DNA of 64,000 bases from Methanobrevibacter sp. (GTDB taxonomy: Archaea > Methanobacteriota > Methanobacteria > Methanobacteriales > Methanobacteriaceae), in contig NZ_JAFYHP010000016.1 of NCBI RefSeq assembly GCF_017539065.1, forward strand, positions 124,001 to 188,000. Reading direction: 5' to 3'. Position numbers and translations under genes: made by a program. The notes under the pieces were generated by a model. The model saw only the letters and a list, made by a program, of their open reading frames with translations, did not search any database and was not told where the DNA came from. Of the stretch, positions 18,039 to 26,758 are shown piece after piece; position 1 is the first letter of the stretch, and each line of letters opens with the position of its first letter.

Positions 18039-19277
18039 ATGAAAGTATGTATTATTGGTCAAGGATATATTGGACTTCCAACAGCGGCGCTCTTTTGCCG
18101 TAACCACTGTGAAGTAGTTGGAGTGGACATATCTGAAGAAATGATTAAAAACCTAAATAATGGAATAATTCATATTGAAGAGCCTGGAATAGCTGACATT
18201 ATCAAAAAAGCAGTAGAACAAAAAGTATACACAGCAAGCCTAACTCCTGAAAAAGCTGATGCTTTCATAATTACCGTTCCGACTCCATATATTGCTGAAA
18301 ATTACAGCTGCGATTTAAGTTACGTTATAACAGCATGTGAATCAATATTGCCTTACCTTGAAAAAGGAAATATTGTAATAATTGAATCAACAATAGCTCC
18401 AATGTCTACAGATGAGACCATTAAACCTATTTTTGAAAAAGAAGGTTTTACAATAGGCAAAGATCTATATCTGGCCCATTGCCCTGAAAGAGTTCTTCCC
18501 GGAAAAATAATTGAAGAATTAATACATAATGACCGCATAATTGGTGGAGTAACACCAGAATGTGCCATTAAAGCAAGTGAAGTATATGGCCAGTTTGTTA
18601 AAGGGGATTTAATGTTAACCGAAGCAAAAACCGCTGAATTATCAAAATGTATGGAAAACACATTTCGAGACGTTAACATTGCTCTTGCAAATGAACTTGC
18701 AAAAATTTGTGCTGAAATTGGTGTAAACGCACTTGATGTTATCGAAATGGCTAACAAACATCCAAGAGTTAACTTGCACTCACCGGGACCGGGTGTCGGA
18801 GGCCATTGCCTTGCAATTGACCCTTATTTTATTTATGCAAAAGCACCTGAAACCGCAAAAATTATCAAACTAGCTCGTGATACCAATAATTCAATGCCGG
18901 AGTTCGTGTGCAGTTATGTTAAAAAGATTATTCCTAACGGTAAAATCGCCGTATTAGGTGTTTCATATAAAGGAAATACCGGTGACGATAGAGAAAGTCC
19001 GGCTTATGAGATAATTGCTGAATTAAGCAGTGATTATGAAATAGCTATTCATGACCCCCATATAGATAATCCTAATTTTGTTAGTCTAGAAGAGGCCACA
19101 GAAGATGCTGATTTAATTTTAATATTGTGTGATCATGACGAGTTCAAAAATCTTGATTACGATTTAATTTCCAAAAATATGACTAGCGCCATTATCTTTG
19201 ATACAAAAAATATAATAAAAGAAGTTCCAAGCGAAATTAAATTATTTAATTACGGGAACTTATATGAACTAAATTAA
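18039..19277 (+). CDS. wecC: UDP-N-acetyl-D-mannosamine dehydrogenase
   Basis: A 412-residue nucleotide-sugar dehydrogenase that oxidises the C6 hydroxyl of UDP-ManNAc in two NAD-dependent steps to the uronic acid. It has GQGYIGLPTAALF at the Rossmann start, PTPY and ESTIAPMSTDE segments, CPERVLPGKI, and the dimer/active-site GPGVGGHCLAIDPYF; the catalytic Cys falls in the C-terminal domain near GVSYKGNTGDDRESPA. An AAAGGAG ribosome-binding site precedes the start. In Methanobacteriales the product may feed surface glycans, possibly including the talosaminuronic acid of pseudomurein (inference). Its end overlaps the convergent DUF2264 gene by 4 bases. Confidence 0.92.
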   Translation: MKVCIIGQGYIGLPTAALFCRNHCEVVGVDISEEMIKNLNNGIIHIEEPGIADIIKKAVEQKVYTASLTPEKADAFIITVPTPYIAENYSCDLSYVITACESILPYLEKGNIVIIESTIAPMSTDETIKPIFEKEGFTIGKDLYLAHCPERVLPGKIIEELIHNDRIIGGVTPECAIKASEVYGQFVKGDLMLTEAKTAELSKCMENTFRDVNIALANELAKICAEIGVNALDVIEMANKHPRVNLHSPGPGVGGHCLAIDPYFIYAKAPETAKIIKLARDTNNSMPEFVCSYVKKIIPNGKIAVLGVSYKGNTGDDRESPAYEIIAELSSDYEIAIHDPHIDNPNFVSLEEATEDADLILILCDHDEFKNLDYDLISKNMTSAIIFDTKNIIKEVPSEIKLFNYGNLYELN

Positions 19278-20485
19278 AAATTAATAGGTTGGTCTGGTTG
19301 TATTAGATGCCCATTCCATGCTTTTAGACTACTCCATTCTTGGAAAGGAGAACTCCAAAATACATCATCGGATTTTAAACCTAAAGCTAAAAATACCGCA
19401 CAACATGCATAAAGACTACCAGTATTAATATCATCTTCGCATAATTCAACTTGAGAAGCATTTAATCCACAAATTAACCATCCTTCAGTATTGAAGTTTT
19501 GATTACCATTGAATTGTCTTTGTATAACTTTTGTAAGTGCGCTTCTGACTTGTGCCGGTGAAATATTTCTTGGTAAAATTTTTAGTAATGCCGCTTGTGA
19601 AAGTAAGTGGAAAACACCACAACGATATGATAGGGATTTGCCTAAAAGTGGATAAGTTCCTTCAGGTGAAATAACTCTTTCTAATTGAGAGGACAATCTA
19701 GAAGACCTCATTAATTGAACATCTAAAAATTCCCCATCAGGAAGACCATATTTTCTCATTACTGCCAAAATATCGTTGAGCATTGGATGAATAATCAAAC
19801 TGTTATAATAATTTGATTCGAAATCTTCACCATCACTGTAAATTGAATCCCCAATGTAAAATTCATCTCTGAATTTGGAAATAGCGTATGTTAATCTTTC
19901 CTTATCACATTCACCAGTGAATTCTAAAAGAGCTGCTTCAATCATTGATGTAAATAATAACCAATGATTTTCGTAAGGTGCTATAATCCTTGTATTTTTA
20001 AGTTCACGAATAATTCTTGCTTGAATATCCATTGGTAGATTAAGCCAAATTTCGTTTTTCGCTCTGAGTAATCCTTGAGCAAATAAAGCAACCTCAACTA
20101 AAGATTGTTTAGGTTCTACAACAAAAATATAATCATTATTATTTGGATTAACCGCATTAGTAATGGATTTCAATGTTAAATTAATATATTTTTCACGAGT
20201 TCTTCCCTCTTCAGAAGAATCTATACCTAATTCTAACCAAGGGGCAATTCCATTAAAAACACGAGCAAAGGCTTCAAAGTATGAAAATTTCTGTCCTTGT
20301 GAACTGTTTGACTCAAAAGGCATGTTTTTTCTAAGTGAACCTCTAGCCAAATTATTTAAAACAGGAAATGCTATTTTTTGTAGTGTTGAAACCCAAAAAA
20401 TCCTATCTTCCCAGACAGGAGTTGGCTCCTCAATTTCAGGAGGCTCTTCTTCTTTTTTAAATCTTTTCAAAAATGAGTTGCTCAT
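19274..20485 (-). CDS. DUF2264 domain protein
   Basis: A 403-residue soluble protein that matches the DUF2264 family (PF10022) by general layout: SYFEAFARVFNGIAPWLELG near residue 70, KQSLVEVALFAQGLLRA near 125, NHWLLFTSMIEAA near 170, and GRSLSYRCG-like LGKSLSYRCGVFHLLSQAALL near 285. The family resembles alpha/alpha-barrel glycan-active proteins, but I know of no experimentally assigned activity. The N-terminus is charged and low complexity (KKEEEPPEIEEPTP). It sits at the edge of the glycan island and is transcribed away from leuC, which fits a role in glycan handling but does not prove it. Confidence 0.75.
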   Translation of the reverse strand: MSNSFLKRFKKEEEPPEIEEPTPVWEDRIFWVSTLQKIAFPVLNNLARGSLRKNMPFESNSSQGQKFSYFEAFARVFNGIAPWLELGIDSSEEGRTREKYINLTLKSITNAVNPNNNDYIFVVEPKQSLVEVALFAQGLLRAKNEIWLNLPMDIQARIIRELKNTRIIAPYENHWLLFTSMIEAALLEFTGECDKERLTYAISKFRDEFYIGDSIYSDGEDFESNYYNSLIIHPMLNDILAVMRKYGLPDGEFLDVQLMRSSRLSSQLERVISPEGTYPLLGKSLSYRCGVFHLLSQAALLKILPRNISPAQVRSALTKVIQRQFNGNQNFNTEGWLICGLNASQVELCEDDINTGSLYACCAVFLALGLKSDDVFWSSPFQEWSSLKAWNGHLIQPDQPINF

Positions 20486-20581
20486 GAATTTTATCTTTGT
20501 TAAACATTATATATAAATATTAAAAAGAGTTTATATATTTTGATAAATAAAAATAACTATCATTATTAAGAGGTTAGTAAT

Positions 20582-21826
20582 ATGCCAACAATGTCTGAGA
20601 AAATACTTGCAAGAGCTTCCGGAAATGATAAAGTTGAAGCTGGGGACATTATTATTGCAAATATTGATGTTGCAATGACCCATGATTTGACTGGTCCTCT
20701 TTCAGTTCAATCTTTTGAGAAAATAGGAGCAGAAAAAGTATGGGATTCATCAAAAATTGTTATTCCTTTTGATCATCAAGTTCCGGCTGATTCTATAGAT
20801 TCGGCCAACAACCATATCTTGATGAGAGAATTTGTAAAAAAACAGAATATCAAGCATTTTTATGATGTTAATGCAGGTGTTTGTCATCAAATTCTGCCTG
20901 AACTTGGCCACGTTGTGCCAGGAGAGGTTATTGTAGGTGCAGACTCACATACATGTACTCATGGTGCTTTAGGAGCATTTGCAACAGGTATTGGTTCAAC
21001 AGACATGGCTATGGTATTTGCTGAAGGTAACTTATGGTTTAAAGTGCCCGAAACAAATAGATTTAACATTACTGGTGAATTAAAAGATAATGTTTATGCA
21101 AAAGATGTTATTTTACATATTATTGGTAAAATGGGTGCAGATGGTTCAACATATAAAGCCTGCGAATTTGCAGGTGAAACCGTTGCCAACATGGATGTTT
21201 CAGACAGAATGGTTTTATGTAATATGGCAATTGAAATGGGTGGAAAGACCGGTTTAGTAGAACCTGATAAAAAAACTATCGAATATGTTGAAAAACGTTC
21301 TAATAAACCTTATAAAATATTTAAAAGTGATTTGGATTCACCTTCTCTTAATATAATTGATATTGATGTTAACGATTTAGAGCCTCAAATAGCTTGTCCT
21401 CACAATGTTGACAATGTCAAACCAATTAGTGAGGTTGATGTGGAAATTGACCAAGTATTTTTAGGTTCATGTACAAATGGTAGACTTAATGACTTAAGAG
21501 ATGCTGCGAAAATATTGAAAGGCAATAAAATAGCTAATGGAACAAGAATGCTAATTATTCCAGCATCAAAAGAAATTTATTCAAAAGCATTAGACGAAGG
21601 ATTGCTTAAAATATTTGTTGAAGCAGGAGCACTTGTATCCGCTCCTTGCTGTGGCCCATGTCTTGGAGGACATACCGGAATTATCGGACCTGGTGAAGTA
21701 AGCCTTTCAACATCTAACAGAAACTTCAAAGGAAGACAAGGTTCGCCTGAAGGTGAAGTTTATTTATCTTCTGCGGCTGTAGCCGCTGCTTCAGCTATTG
21801 AAGGAAAAATTGTTGCGCCGGAGTGA
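20582..21826 (+). CDS. leuC: 3-isopropylmalate dehydratase large subunit
   Basis: A 414-residue aconitase-family large subunit that carries the [4Fe-4S] cluster. Cluster cysteines are in FLGSCTNGR near 297 and CCGPCLGGH near 357-365; other signatures are [20 protein letters not shown] and FDHQVPAD. It forms an enzyme with the LeuD subunit encoded just downstream. Methanogens have two such enzymes, isopropylmalate isomerase for leucine and homoaconitase for coenzyme B. The partner's YLIY loop and the adjacent leuB favour the leucine enzyme, though dual function is possible. The start at 20582 follows AGAGGTTAGTAAT. Confidence 0.93.
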   Translation: MPTMSEKILARASGNDKVEAGDIIIANIDVAMTHDLTGPLSVQSFEKIGAEKVWDSSKIVIPFDHQVPADSIDSANNHILMREFVKKQNIKHFYDVNAGVCHQILPELGHVVPGEVIVGADSHTCTHGALGAFATGIGSTDMAMVFAEGNLWFKVPETNRFNITGELKDNVYAKDVILHIIGKMGADGSTYKACEFAGETVANMDVSDRMVLCNMAIEMGGKTGLVEPDKKTIEYVEKRSNKPYKIFKSDLDSPSLNIIDIDVNDLEPQIACPHNVDNVKPISEVDVEIDQVFLGSCTNGRLNDLRDAAKILKGNKIANGTRMLIIPASKEIYSKALDEGLLKIFVEAGALVSAPCCGPCLGGHTGIIGPGEVSLSTSNRNFKGRQGSPEGEVYLSSAAVAAASAIEGKIVAPE

Positions 21827-21830
21827 TATT

Positions 21831-22307
21831 ATGAAAGGTCGAGTATGGAAATTTGGAGACGATATTGACACAGACATAATAGTTCCTGGAAGATATTTAA
21901 TCTATACTGATGAAGAAACCCTTTCCCAACATTGTATGGAGGGTTTAGATCCAGATTTTAATAATAAATGTAGCAAAGGTGATTTTATTGTTGCAGGTAA
22001 AAATTTTGGATGCGGATCTTCTCGTGAACATGCGCCAATTGCCCTTAAAGGTGTTGGAGTATCCGCTGTAATTGCTGAGTCTTTTGCAAGAATATTTTAC
22101 AGAAACGCTACAAATGTGGGGGTTCCGCTTCTTGAAGCCCCAGGAATTAGTGAACTCATAGAAGATGGAGACAGTATTGAAGTAGATATGGAAAATGCTA
22201 CAATAACATCCCAGAATGGAGAAGAAATAAAATTCAAAAAATTGCCTCCATTCATGTTAGAAATTCTAAATCAAGGTGGTTTAATTGAGTACCTCAAAAA
22301 CAAATAG
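21831..22307 (+). CDS. leuD: 3-isopropylmalate dehydratase small subunit
   Basis: A 158-residue swivelling small subunit of the isopropylmalate isomerase. It shows [21 protein letters not shown], then the substrate loop YLIYTDEE, the [14 protein letters not shown] motif and [17 protein letters not shown]. By what is known of the methanogen enzymes, YL[VI]Y at the loop goes with isopropylmalate isomerase and YLRT with homoaconitase, so this is the leucine type. The ATG at 21831 has GTGAT just upstream; a longer frame from 21798 would overlap leuC without conserved residues. It is translationally linked to both leuC and leuB. Confidence 0.93.
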   Translation: MKGRVWKFGDDIDTDIIVPGRYLIYTDEETLSQHCMEGLDPDFNNKCSKGDFIVAGKNFGCGSSREHAPIALKGVGVSAVIAESFARIFYRNATNVGVPLLEAPGISELIEDGDSIEVDMENATITSQNGEEIKFKKLPPFMLEILNQGGLIEYLKNK

Positions 22308-23289
22308 TTACAAAATTGCAGTTGTTCCGGGAGATGGAATCGGTAAAGAGGTTATGCAATCAACATTGAAAGTTTTAGATAACTTAAATATTGATTTTGA
22401 GTACGTTTTTGGTGACGCCGGAGATGAATGCCTCGAAAAAACCGGAACTGCACTACCTAGTGAAACTTTAGAAATCATACGAGAATGTGATGCGTGTTTA
22501 TTTGGTGCGGCTGGTGAAACTGCGGCTGATGTTATTGTAAAAATACGCCAAGAAATGAAAATGTTTGCTAATTTAAGACCTGTAAAATCTTATCCTAATA
22601 CTAATTCATTATTTGATAACATTGACTTTATGATTGTGCGTGAAAACACAGAAGGAATGTATATTGCTGATGAAGAATCATATACTGATGATGGAGCAAT
22701 TGCAAGACGTATTATCACAAAAGAAGCAGAAAGGCGCATTATAAATTATGCATTCAAATATGCTAAAGATAATAATAAGACAAAAGTAACAGCAGTTCAT
22801 AAAGCTAATGTGTTGAAAAAGACTGATGGTTTGTTTAGAGAAATTTTCTATGAAGTTGCAAAAGATTATCCAGATATTGCAACAGAGGACTTTTATGTGG
22901 ATGCAACAGCAATGTATCTCATTACACAACCTGAAAGTTTTGAAGTTATTGTCACAACAAATCTTTTCGGAGATATTTTATCTGATGAAGGAGCCGGTCT
23001 TGTTGGAGGACTTGGTTTAATTCCATCAGCAAATATCGGAGAAGATGGAGCATTATTTGAACCTGTTCATGGTTCAGCACCGGATATAGCCGGTCAAAAC
23101 AAAGCTAATCCAATTGCGATGATGCTTTCAGCGATAATGATGCTTAGATATTTAGGTGAAAATAATGAAGCCGATAGATTCGAAGCTTCAATATTAAAAG
23201 TACTGAATGATGCTAATACTTTAACTGGTGATTTAGGCGGTTCAGCAACAACTGATGAATTAACTGGTGAAGTTATAAATAATCTATAA
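22285..23289 (+). CDS. leuB: 3-isopropylmalate dehydrogenase (isocitrate/isopropylmalate family)
   Basis: A 334-residue NAD(P)-dependent beta-decarboxylating dehydrogenase that completes the leuCDB segment. Motifs are AVVPGDGIGKEVM, FANLRPVKSYPN, MIVRENTEGMYI, the AVHKANVLKKTDGLF active site (Lys), NLFGDILSDEGAGLVGGLG and EPVHGSAPDIAGQNKANP. No ATG is available near the conserved start, so a TTG at 22285 is used: it has AAGGTGG five bases upstream and lies 23 bases inside leuD. Methanogens also have an isohomocitrate dehydrogenase (AksF) of this family; neighbours favour leucine synthesis here. Confidence 0.92.
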   Translation: MSTSKTNSYKIAVVPGDGIGKEVMQSTLKVLDNLNIDFEYVFGDAGDECLEKTGTALPSETLEIIRECDACLFGAAGETAADVIVKIRQEMKMFANLRPVKSYPNTNSLFDNIDFMIVRENTEGMYIADEESYTDDGAIARRIITKEAERRIINYAFKYAKDNNKTKVTAVHKANVLKKTDGLFREIFYEVAKDYPDIATEDFYVDATAMYLITQPESFEVIVTTNLFGDILSDEGAGLVGGLGLIPSANIGEDGALFEPVHGSAPDIAGQNKANPIAMMLSAIMMLRYLGENNEADRFEASILKVLNDANTLTGDLGGSATTDELTGEVINNL

Positions 23290-23310
23290 ATGAAATTGGA
23301 GAAAAATAAT

Positions 23311-23433
23311 ATGGATTTAAAAAAATTTAAAAAAATGAACAGAATGCAACTTGCAGCACTTTTTATCATATTTATTATGGTAGTGAGTGGGGTAGCAGGA
23401 TTTTTACTCATTATATTTAGTGGTGGAATGTAA
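23311..23433 (+). CDS. 40-residue single-span membrane peptide
   Basis: A short frame between leuB and ribH with a TTGGAG ribosome-binding site. The product begins with a lysine-rich stretch (MDLKKFKKMNRM), followed by one strong membrane helix (QLAALFIIFIMVVSGVAGF) and a short LLIIFSGGM end. The basic N-terminus predicts a cytoplasmic start. The gaps are 21 bases to leuB and 23 to ribH, so it is part of this transcription unit. I do not recognise a family. Tight packing and a well-formed membrane segment support a real gene, but conservation was not checked. Confidence 0.6.
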   Translation: MDLKKFKKMNRMQLAALFIIFIMVVSGVAGFLLIIFSGGM

Positions 23434-23456
23434 ACATAAAAAGAGGATTGATAAAA

Positions 23457-23873
23457 ATGACAAAATACGAAATAGCAGCAGTAGTTGCTGAATTTAATTA
23501 TGATATCACACAAATGATGTTAGAACTCGCTCAAGCAGAAGCAAAAAACAGAGGCTGTGAAATTACTAAAGTAGTTGCAGTTCCAGGCGTGTTCGATATG
23601 CCGCTTGTAATTAAAAAATTATTGCAAAAAGGGGAATACGATGCAATTATTACTCTTGGTGCCGTGATTGAAGGTGCAACTGACCACGACCAAATCGTGG
23701 CACAACATGCTTCTCGTAAAATTGCTGATTTAGCACTTGAATATGACACTCCAGTAGCACTCGGCATTACCGGCCCAGGTATGACCAGAATGGATGCTCA
23801 CAGACGTGTTAAAAACGCTAAAAGTGCTGTTGAAGCGGCTATTAAAATGTGCGACAGATTAAAAGAAATCTAG
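23457..23873 (+). CDS. ribH: 6,7-dimethyl-8-ribityllumazine synthase
   Basis: Penultimate enzyme of riboflavin synthesis, condensing 5-amino-6-ribitylaminouracil with dihydroxybutanone phosphate; it normally assembles into icosahedral or smaller shells. The 138-residue product has the VVAEFNYDITQMM substrate site, VPGVFDMPLVIKKL, and the GAVIEGATDHDQIVAQHASR loop with the catalytic His, then GITGPGMTRMDAHRR. The ATG at 23457 follows AGAGG at ten bases; the upstream TTG at 23448 is too close to it. ribB and ribK are about 29 kb away in this window, so the pathway genes are dispersed. Confidence 0.95.
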   Translation: MTKYEIAAVVAEFNYDITQMMLELAQAEAKNRGCEITKVVAVPGVFDMPLVIKKLLQKGEYDAIITLGAVIEGATDHDQIVAQHASRKIADLALEYDTPVALGITGPGMTRMDAHRRVKNAKSAVEAAIKMCDRLKEI

Positions 23874-23880
23874 TGATTAA

Positions 23881-24822
23881 ATGGAAATTTTAAAACCTAA
23901 CGAATTAAAAGAAAAATTTAATGACCCATGGATTGCACCATACGAAAAAGTATTGACTATGGTTGACGGTGATAAAGTAGAAATCGTGGAATACCATCCA
24001 TGCATTTCAGGATCACATTGGTTATTACATCAATACAGAAACAATTCTGAACTTATTGATTCCGCTTACCGTGACGGAAACAAACACGTTTACAAATGTC
24101 ACGTTGGCAAGGCTCCTTTAGATTTAAAAGCCAGTTTCAATGCTGCCGGAATTGATGAAATTGTTGTTGATGGCGATGAAGTAAAAGTCACACATGCTGG
24201 TCTTGCAGGAGCAGGTGTTGGAGCAGGAATGTGTAGGGGAATGGGTGAAGGCGTTAAATACGTTGAGCTAATTCAAGTAGGAGGAGGCTCAAAAGCAGGG
24301 AAAGCCACAGTTGTTACACCTAAACTTGAGAAATTAGTTATCGGTGTTGATGATACCGATACTAAAGATGCGGGTGCTACCTGGACTATGGCCCATAACC
24401 TTGGTGTTGAACTTGCAAGTGAAGGATTCGAATATTTAGATCACATTATTGTTCAACTATATCCGCACAACCCTCATAAAACCCAAAATTGTGTTTCAAT
24501 TGCTTTAACTTTTGCTGTAGAAGAATCCAAAAAACAGGAGTTGATTGATAGAGTTATCGAAATTTTAAAGAGAGATACTTTATCTGATAAAACAGCAATA
24601 GCTATCTTGGAAGGTTTAGATATTCCTGAAAAATTAAGAGAATATTCAATAGCTACCAAATCCGGAATGATGGATGTTGAAACAGCAGAATATGTTGCAA
24701 ATGAATTAAACATTCCGTTGATTGCAGTTACAGGAGAACAAGGTAAAGTTGGTGCTCTTGCTGCACTTGGTCTTTATGATGATGTTGAAGAAGCTGTTAA
24801 AGCTTATGAAAAAGAAATCTAG
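23881..24822 (+). CDS. Methanogenesis marker protein 11
   Basis: A 313-residue protein that I match to methanogenesis marker protein 11, a family restricted to methanogens and relatives whose role is unresolved. Visible features are EIVEYHPCISGSHWLLHQYR in the N-terminal domain, a glycine-rich GLAGAGVGAGMCRGMGEG near 105-122, and a central VIGVDDTDTKDAGATWTMA that resembles the DDTD signature of TiaS-like nucleotide-handling proteins. A C-terminal Rossmann-like part ends in GALAALGLYDDVEEAVKAY. The ATG lies 7 bases after the ribH stop. A function near cofactor or tRNA modification is only suggested by the DDTD similarity. Confidence 0.8.
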   Translation: MEILKPNELKEKFNDPWIAPYEKVLTMVDGDKVEIVEYHPCISGSHWLLHQYRNNSELIDSAYRDGNKHVYKCHVGKAPLDLKASFNAAGIDEIVVDGDEVKVTHAGLAGAGVGAGMCRGMGEGVKYVELIQVGGGSKAGKATVVTPKLEKLVIGVDDTDTKDAGATWTMAHNLGVELASEGFEYLDHIIVQLYPHNPHKTQNCVSIALTFAVEESKKQELIDRVIEILKRDTLSDKTAIAILEGLDIPEKLREYSIATKSGMMDVETAEYVANELNIPLIAVTGEQGKVGALAALGLYDDVEEAVKAYEKEI

Positions 24823-24852
24823 AATTAACTTCTAGATTTTAACTTATTTTTT
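24815..24852. terminator. Bidirectional hairpin terminator after marker 11
   Basis: A perfect inverted repeat, AAATCTAGAA (24815-24824) and TTCTAGATTT (24830-24839) with a 5-base loop, includes the marker 11 stop codon. It is followed by AACTTATTTTTTTT. It lies between two convergent genes and could end transcription from both sides. Confidence 0.7.
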
Positions 24853-26553
24853 TTAAATATCAATATTCAAGAAATCGCCCTGATTTGCACGTACAGGCTT
24901 TTTAATAGATGTAGTATTTAAATCCTTAAAGTATATGTCAATAGTGTGATTTTGATAATAAAAAGTAACATTACTATTCTTTTCAAAGTTAAATGAAGTA
25001 ATAAATTCATTATTTACAGTAATATCATAAGTAGAGTTCTTTTTAAATATTCCTGATGAATAAACAACAGAATGGTTATCTAAAAAGATTTCATAAGTGG
25101 ATGCCCTAACATTTCTTGAAGAAACAACATATTTTTCATCAACCGTGCAATTTTCACTTTCATAACTATGGGTTATTGTAGATGATTCAAATACCTCTTT
25201 TAAACGGCTATTTTGAATAACGTTGCCTTCTTCTAAATTGAAAAAGTCTTTAACCTCATTAGGTAATCTCAATATATTCGGTTCTCCGTCTCTAGTTTCA
25301 TTAATTAAATACAGAGTATCATCTACTTGTATCGTATCATTAGCTTTAACGCCCAATGTCATCATCGCATCAGCAGGCATGCGTATTTGATCAGACTCAT
25401 CTTCAATAGCGGCATCAACTGTGTAAGGACCCCTTACAGAAATAGGATTATCCCTTTGAGAGTCGTCCGCATAAACAATTAAATTTCTAGAGTTAGGCTC
25501 AATTGACAAAACACCATTTTCAAAATGCGCTGCCCCAATAAATGTTGAAATCATTAAAAGCAAAAGAATAATTGATATAATCAATGGAAAGTGAATTTTA
25601 ACAAAGGATTTGACTAAATTTCCCTTAGGTGTCTTTTTAAACATTACAATAGACTTTACAATAACTTTTACAATATAATACATCGCTATAATAAGACCAA
25701 TTACAGTGATCATTATTCCTATGGCCAACGGAACAAAACTGACGAAAAATATTGTAAATAAACCTAAAATCACTAAAGACAATCCAACAATTGACATACG
25801 AATAAAATAACCAATGTCATCAATCATGATAACGCGGCCATATTTATTAGCACGATTTATAATTGTTCTTACAACTTCATTTGCCATTAAATTCAAGTCT
25901 GATAATGGAGACATGTCATGTTCAATTGCCCCAATATCTACTTCAGTTATTGAAATGCCCAATACATCAGCATCAATAACAATACCCACATCTACACCGT
26001 AGTCCGGTTCAAAATTAATCCTTCTCAATACTTCTTTACGTGCCGCAAACTGACCGCTCAAAGGTTGTTCAAATGAAATTTCCGGGAAGAAAAAGTTTAA
26101 AAGCGGCTTTGCGGTAAGTTCGGTTACGCGCCCATGAGCACGTGCGAATTTTGTTTTAGTTATATCAGTTTTTCCTTCTAAAATAGGCATGATCATTGCT
26201 TCAACTTTTTTTGAAGTTAAATTTTGAATATCCGCATCAATAAATGCTATAATATCACATTCCGCTTCATTATAACCTGTGTATAATGCTTCACCCTTAC
26301 CTTTGTTAGTTTCATGAGTAATTACACGAGCCCCCGCTTTAATTGCTTCCGCTTCGGTATTATCAGAAGATCCATCATTGACAACGAGGATTTCATCAAC
26401 AAAAGATACTTTTTTAACTACTTCAACGACTTTAGCTACTGTTTCCTCTTCGTTGTAAGCTGGGATAATTACTGAAACCTTTTGGTATTTTTTAGGTTTT
26501 TGAGTTTTTATGCCCGCGAGTAAAAATACAATAATTACTAAAAACCAATACAA
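24853..26553 (-). CDS. GT2 glycosyltransferase with membrane helices and C-terminal ectodomain
   Basis: A 566-residue protein. An N-terminal anchor helix is followed by a GT2 domain like the glucosyl-3-phosphoglycerate synthase or polyprenyl-phosphate transferase group: VSVIIPAYNEEETVAKVV, VVNDGSSDNTEAEA, HETNKGKGEALYTG and the metal-binding AFIDADIQN. About three to four membrane helices follow (roughly 245-340). The last 225 residues carry no helix and contain seven N-glycosylation sequons (for example NST, NVT, NHT), so they are likely extracellular. Such an ectodomain is unusual for this GT2 group. It is monocistronic and convergent with marker 11. The product could be a dolichol-linked or surface glycolipid sugar. 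Confidence 0.8.
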   Translation of the reverse strand: MYWFLVIIVFLLAGIKTQKPKKYQKVSVIIPAYNEEETVAKVVEVVKKVSFVDEILVVNDGSSDNTEAEAIKAGARVITHETNKGKGEALYTGYNEAECDIIAFIDADIQNLTSKKVEAMIMPILEGKTDITKTKFARAHGRVTELTAKPLLNFFFPEISFEQPLSGQFAARKEVLRRINFEPDYGVDVGIVIDADVLGISITEVDIGAIEHDMSPLSDLNLMANEVVRTIINRANKYGRVIMIDDIGYFIRMSIVGLSLVILGLFTIFFVSFVPLAIGIMITVIGLIIAMYYIVKVIVKSIVMFKKTPKGNLVKSFVKIHFPLIISIILLLLMISTFIGAAHFENGVLSIEPNSRNLIVYADDSQRDNPISVRGPYTVDAAIEDESDQIRMPADAMMTLGVKANDTIQVDDTLYLINETRDGEPNILRLPNEVKDFFNLEEGNVIQNSRLKEVFESSTITHSYESENCTVDEKYVVSSRNVRASTYEIFLDNHSVVYSSGIFKKNSTYDITVNNEFITSFNFEKNSNVTFYYQNHTIDIYFKDLNTTSIKKPVRANQGDFLNIDI

Positions 26554-26758
26554 TTTAAATTCACCATTTTCAATTTCTACATTAATAGTTTTTTAATTTA
26601 AATAGTTATAAATGTTTTTACAAATAAAAACAAAAAATTACTAAGTAATATCAAATTATAAAAAAATAGAAATAATAAATTTTTTAATGATAGTTTAATA
26701 TATTTTAAAATTAATACTTTATAGTAATTGTAAAATTTATTTTAGAAGGGATTTTTTA

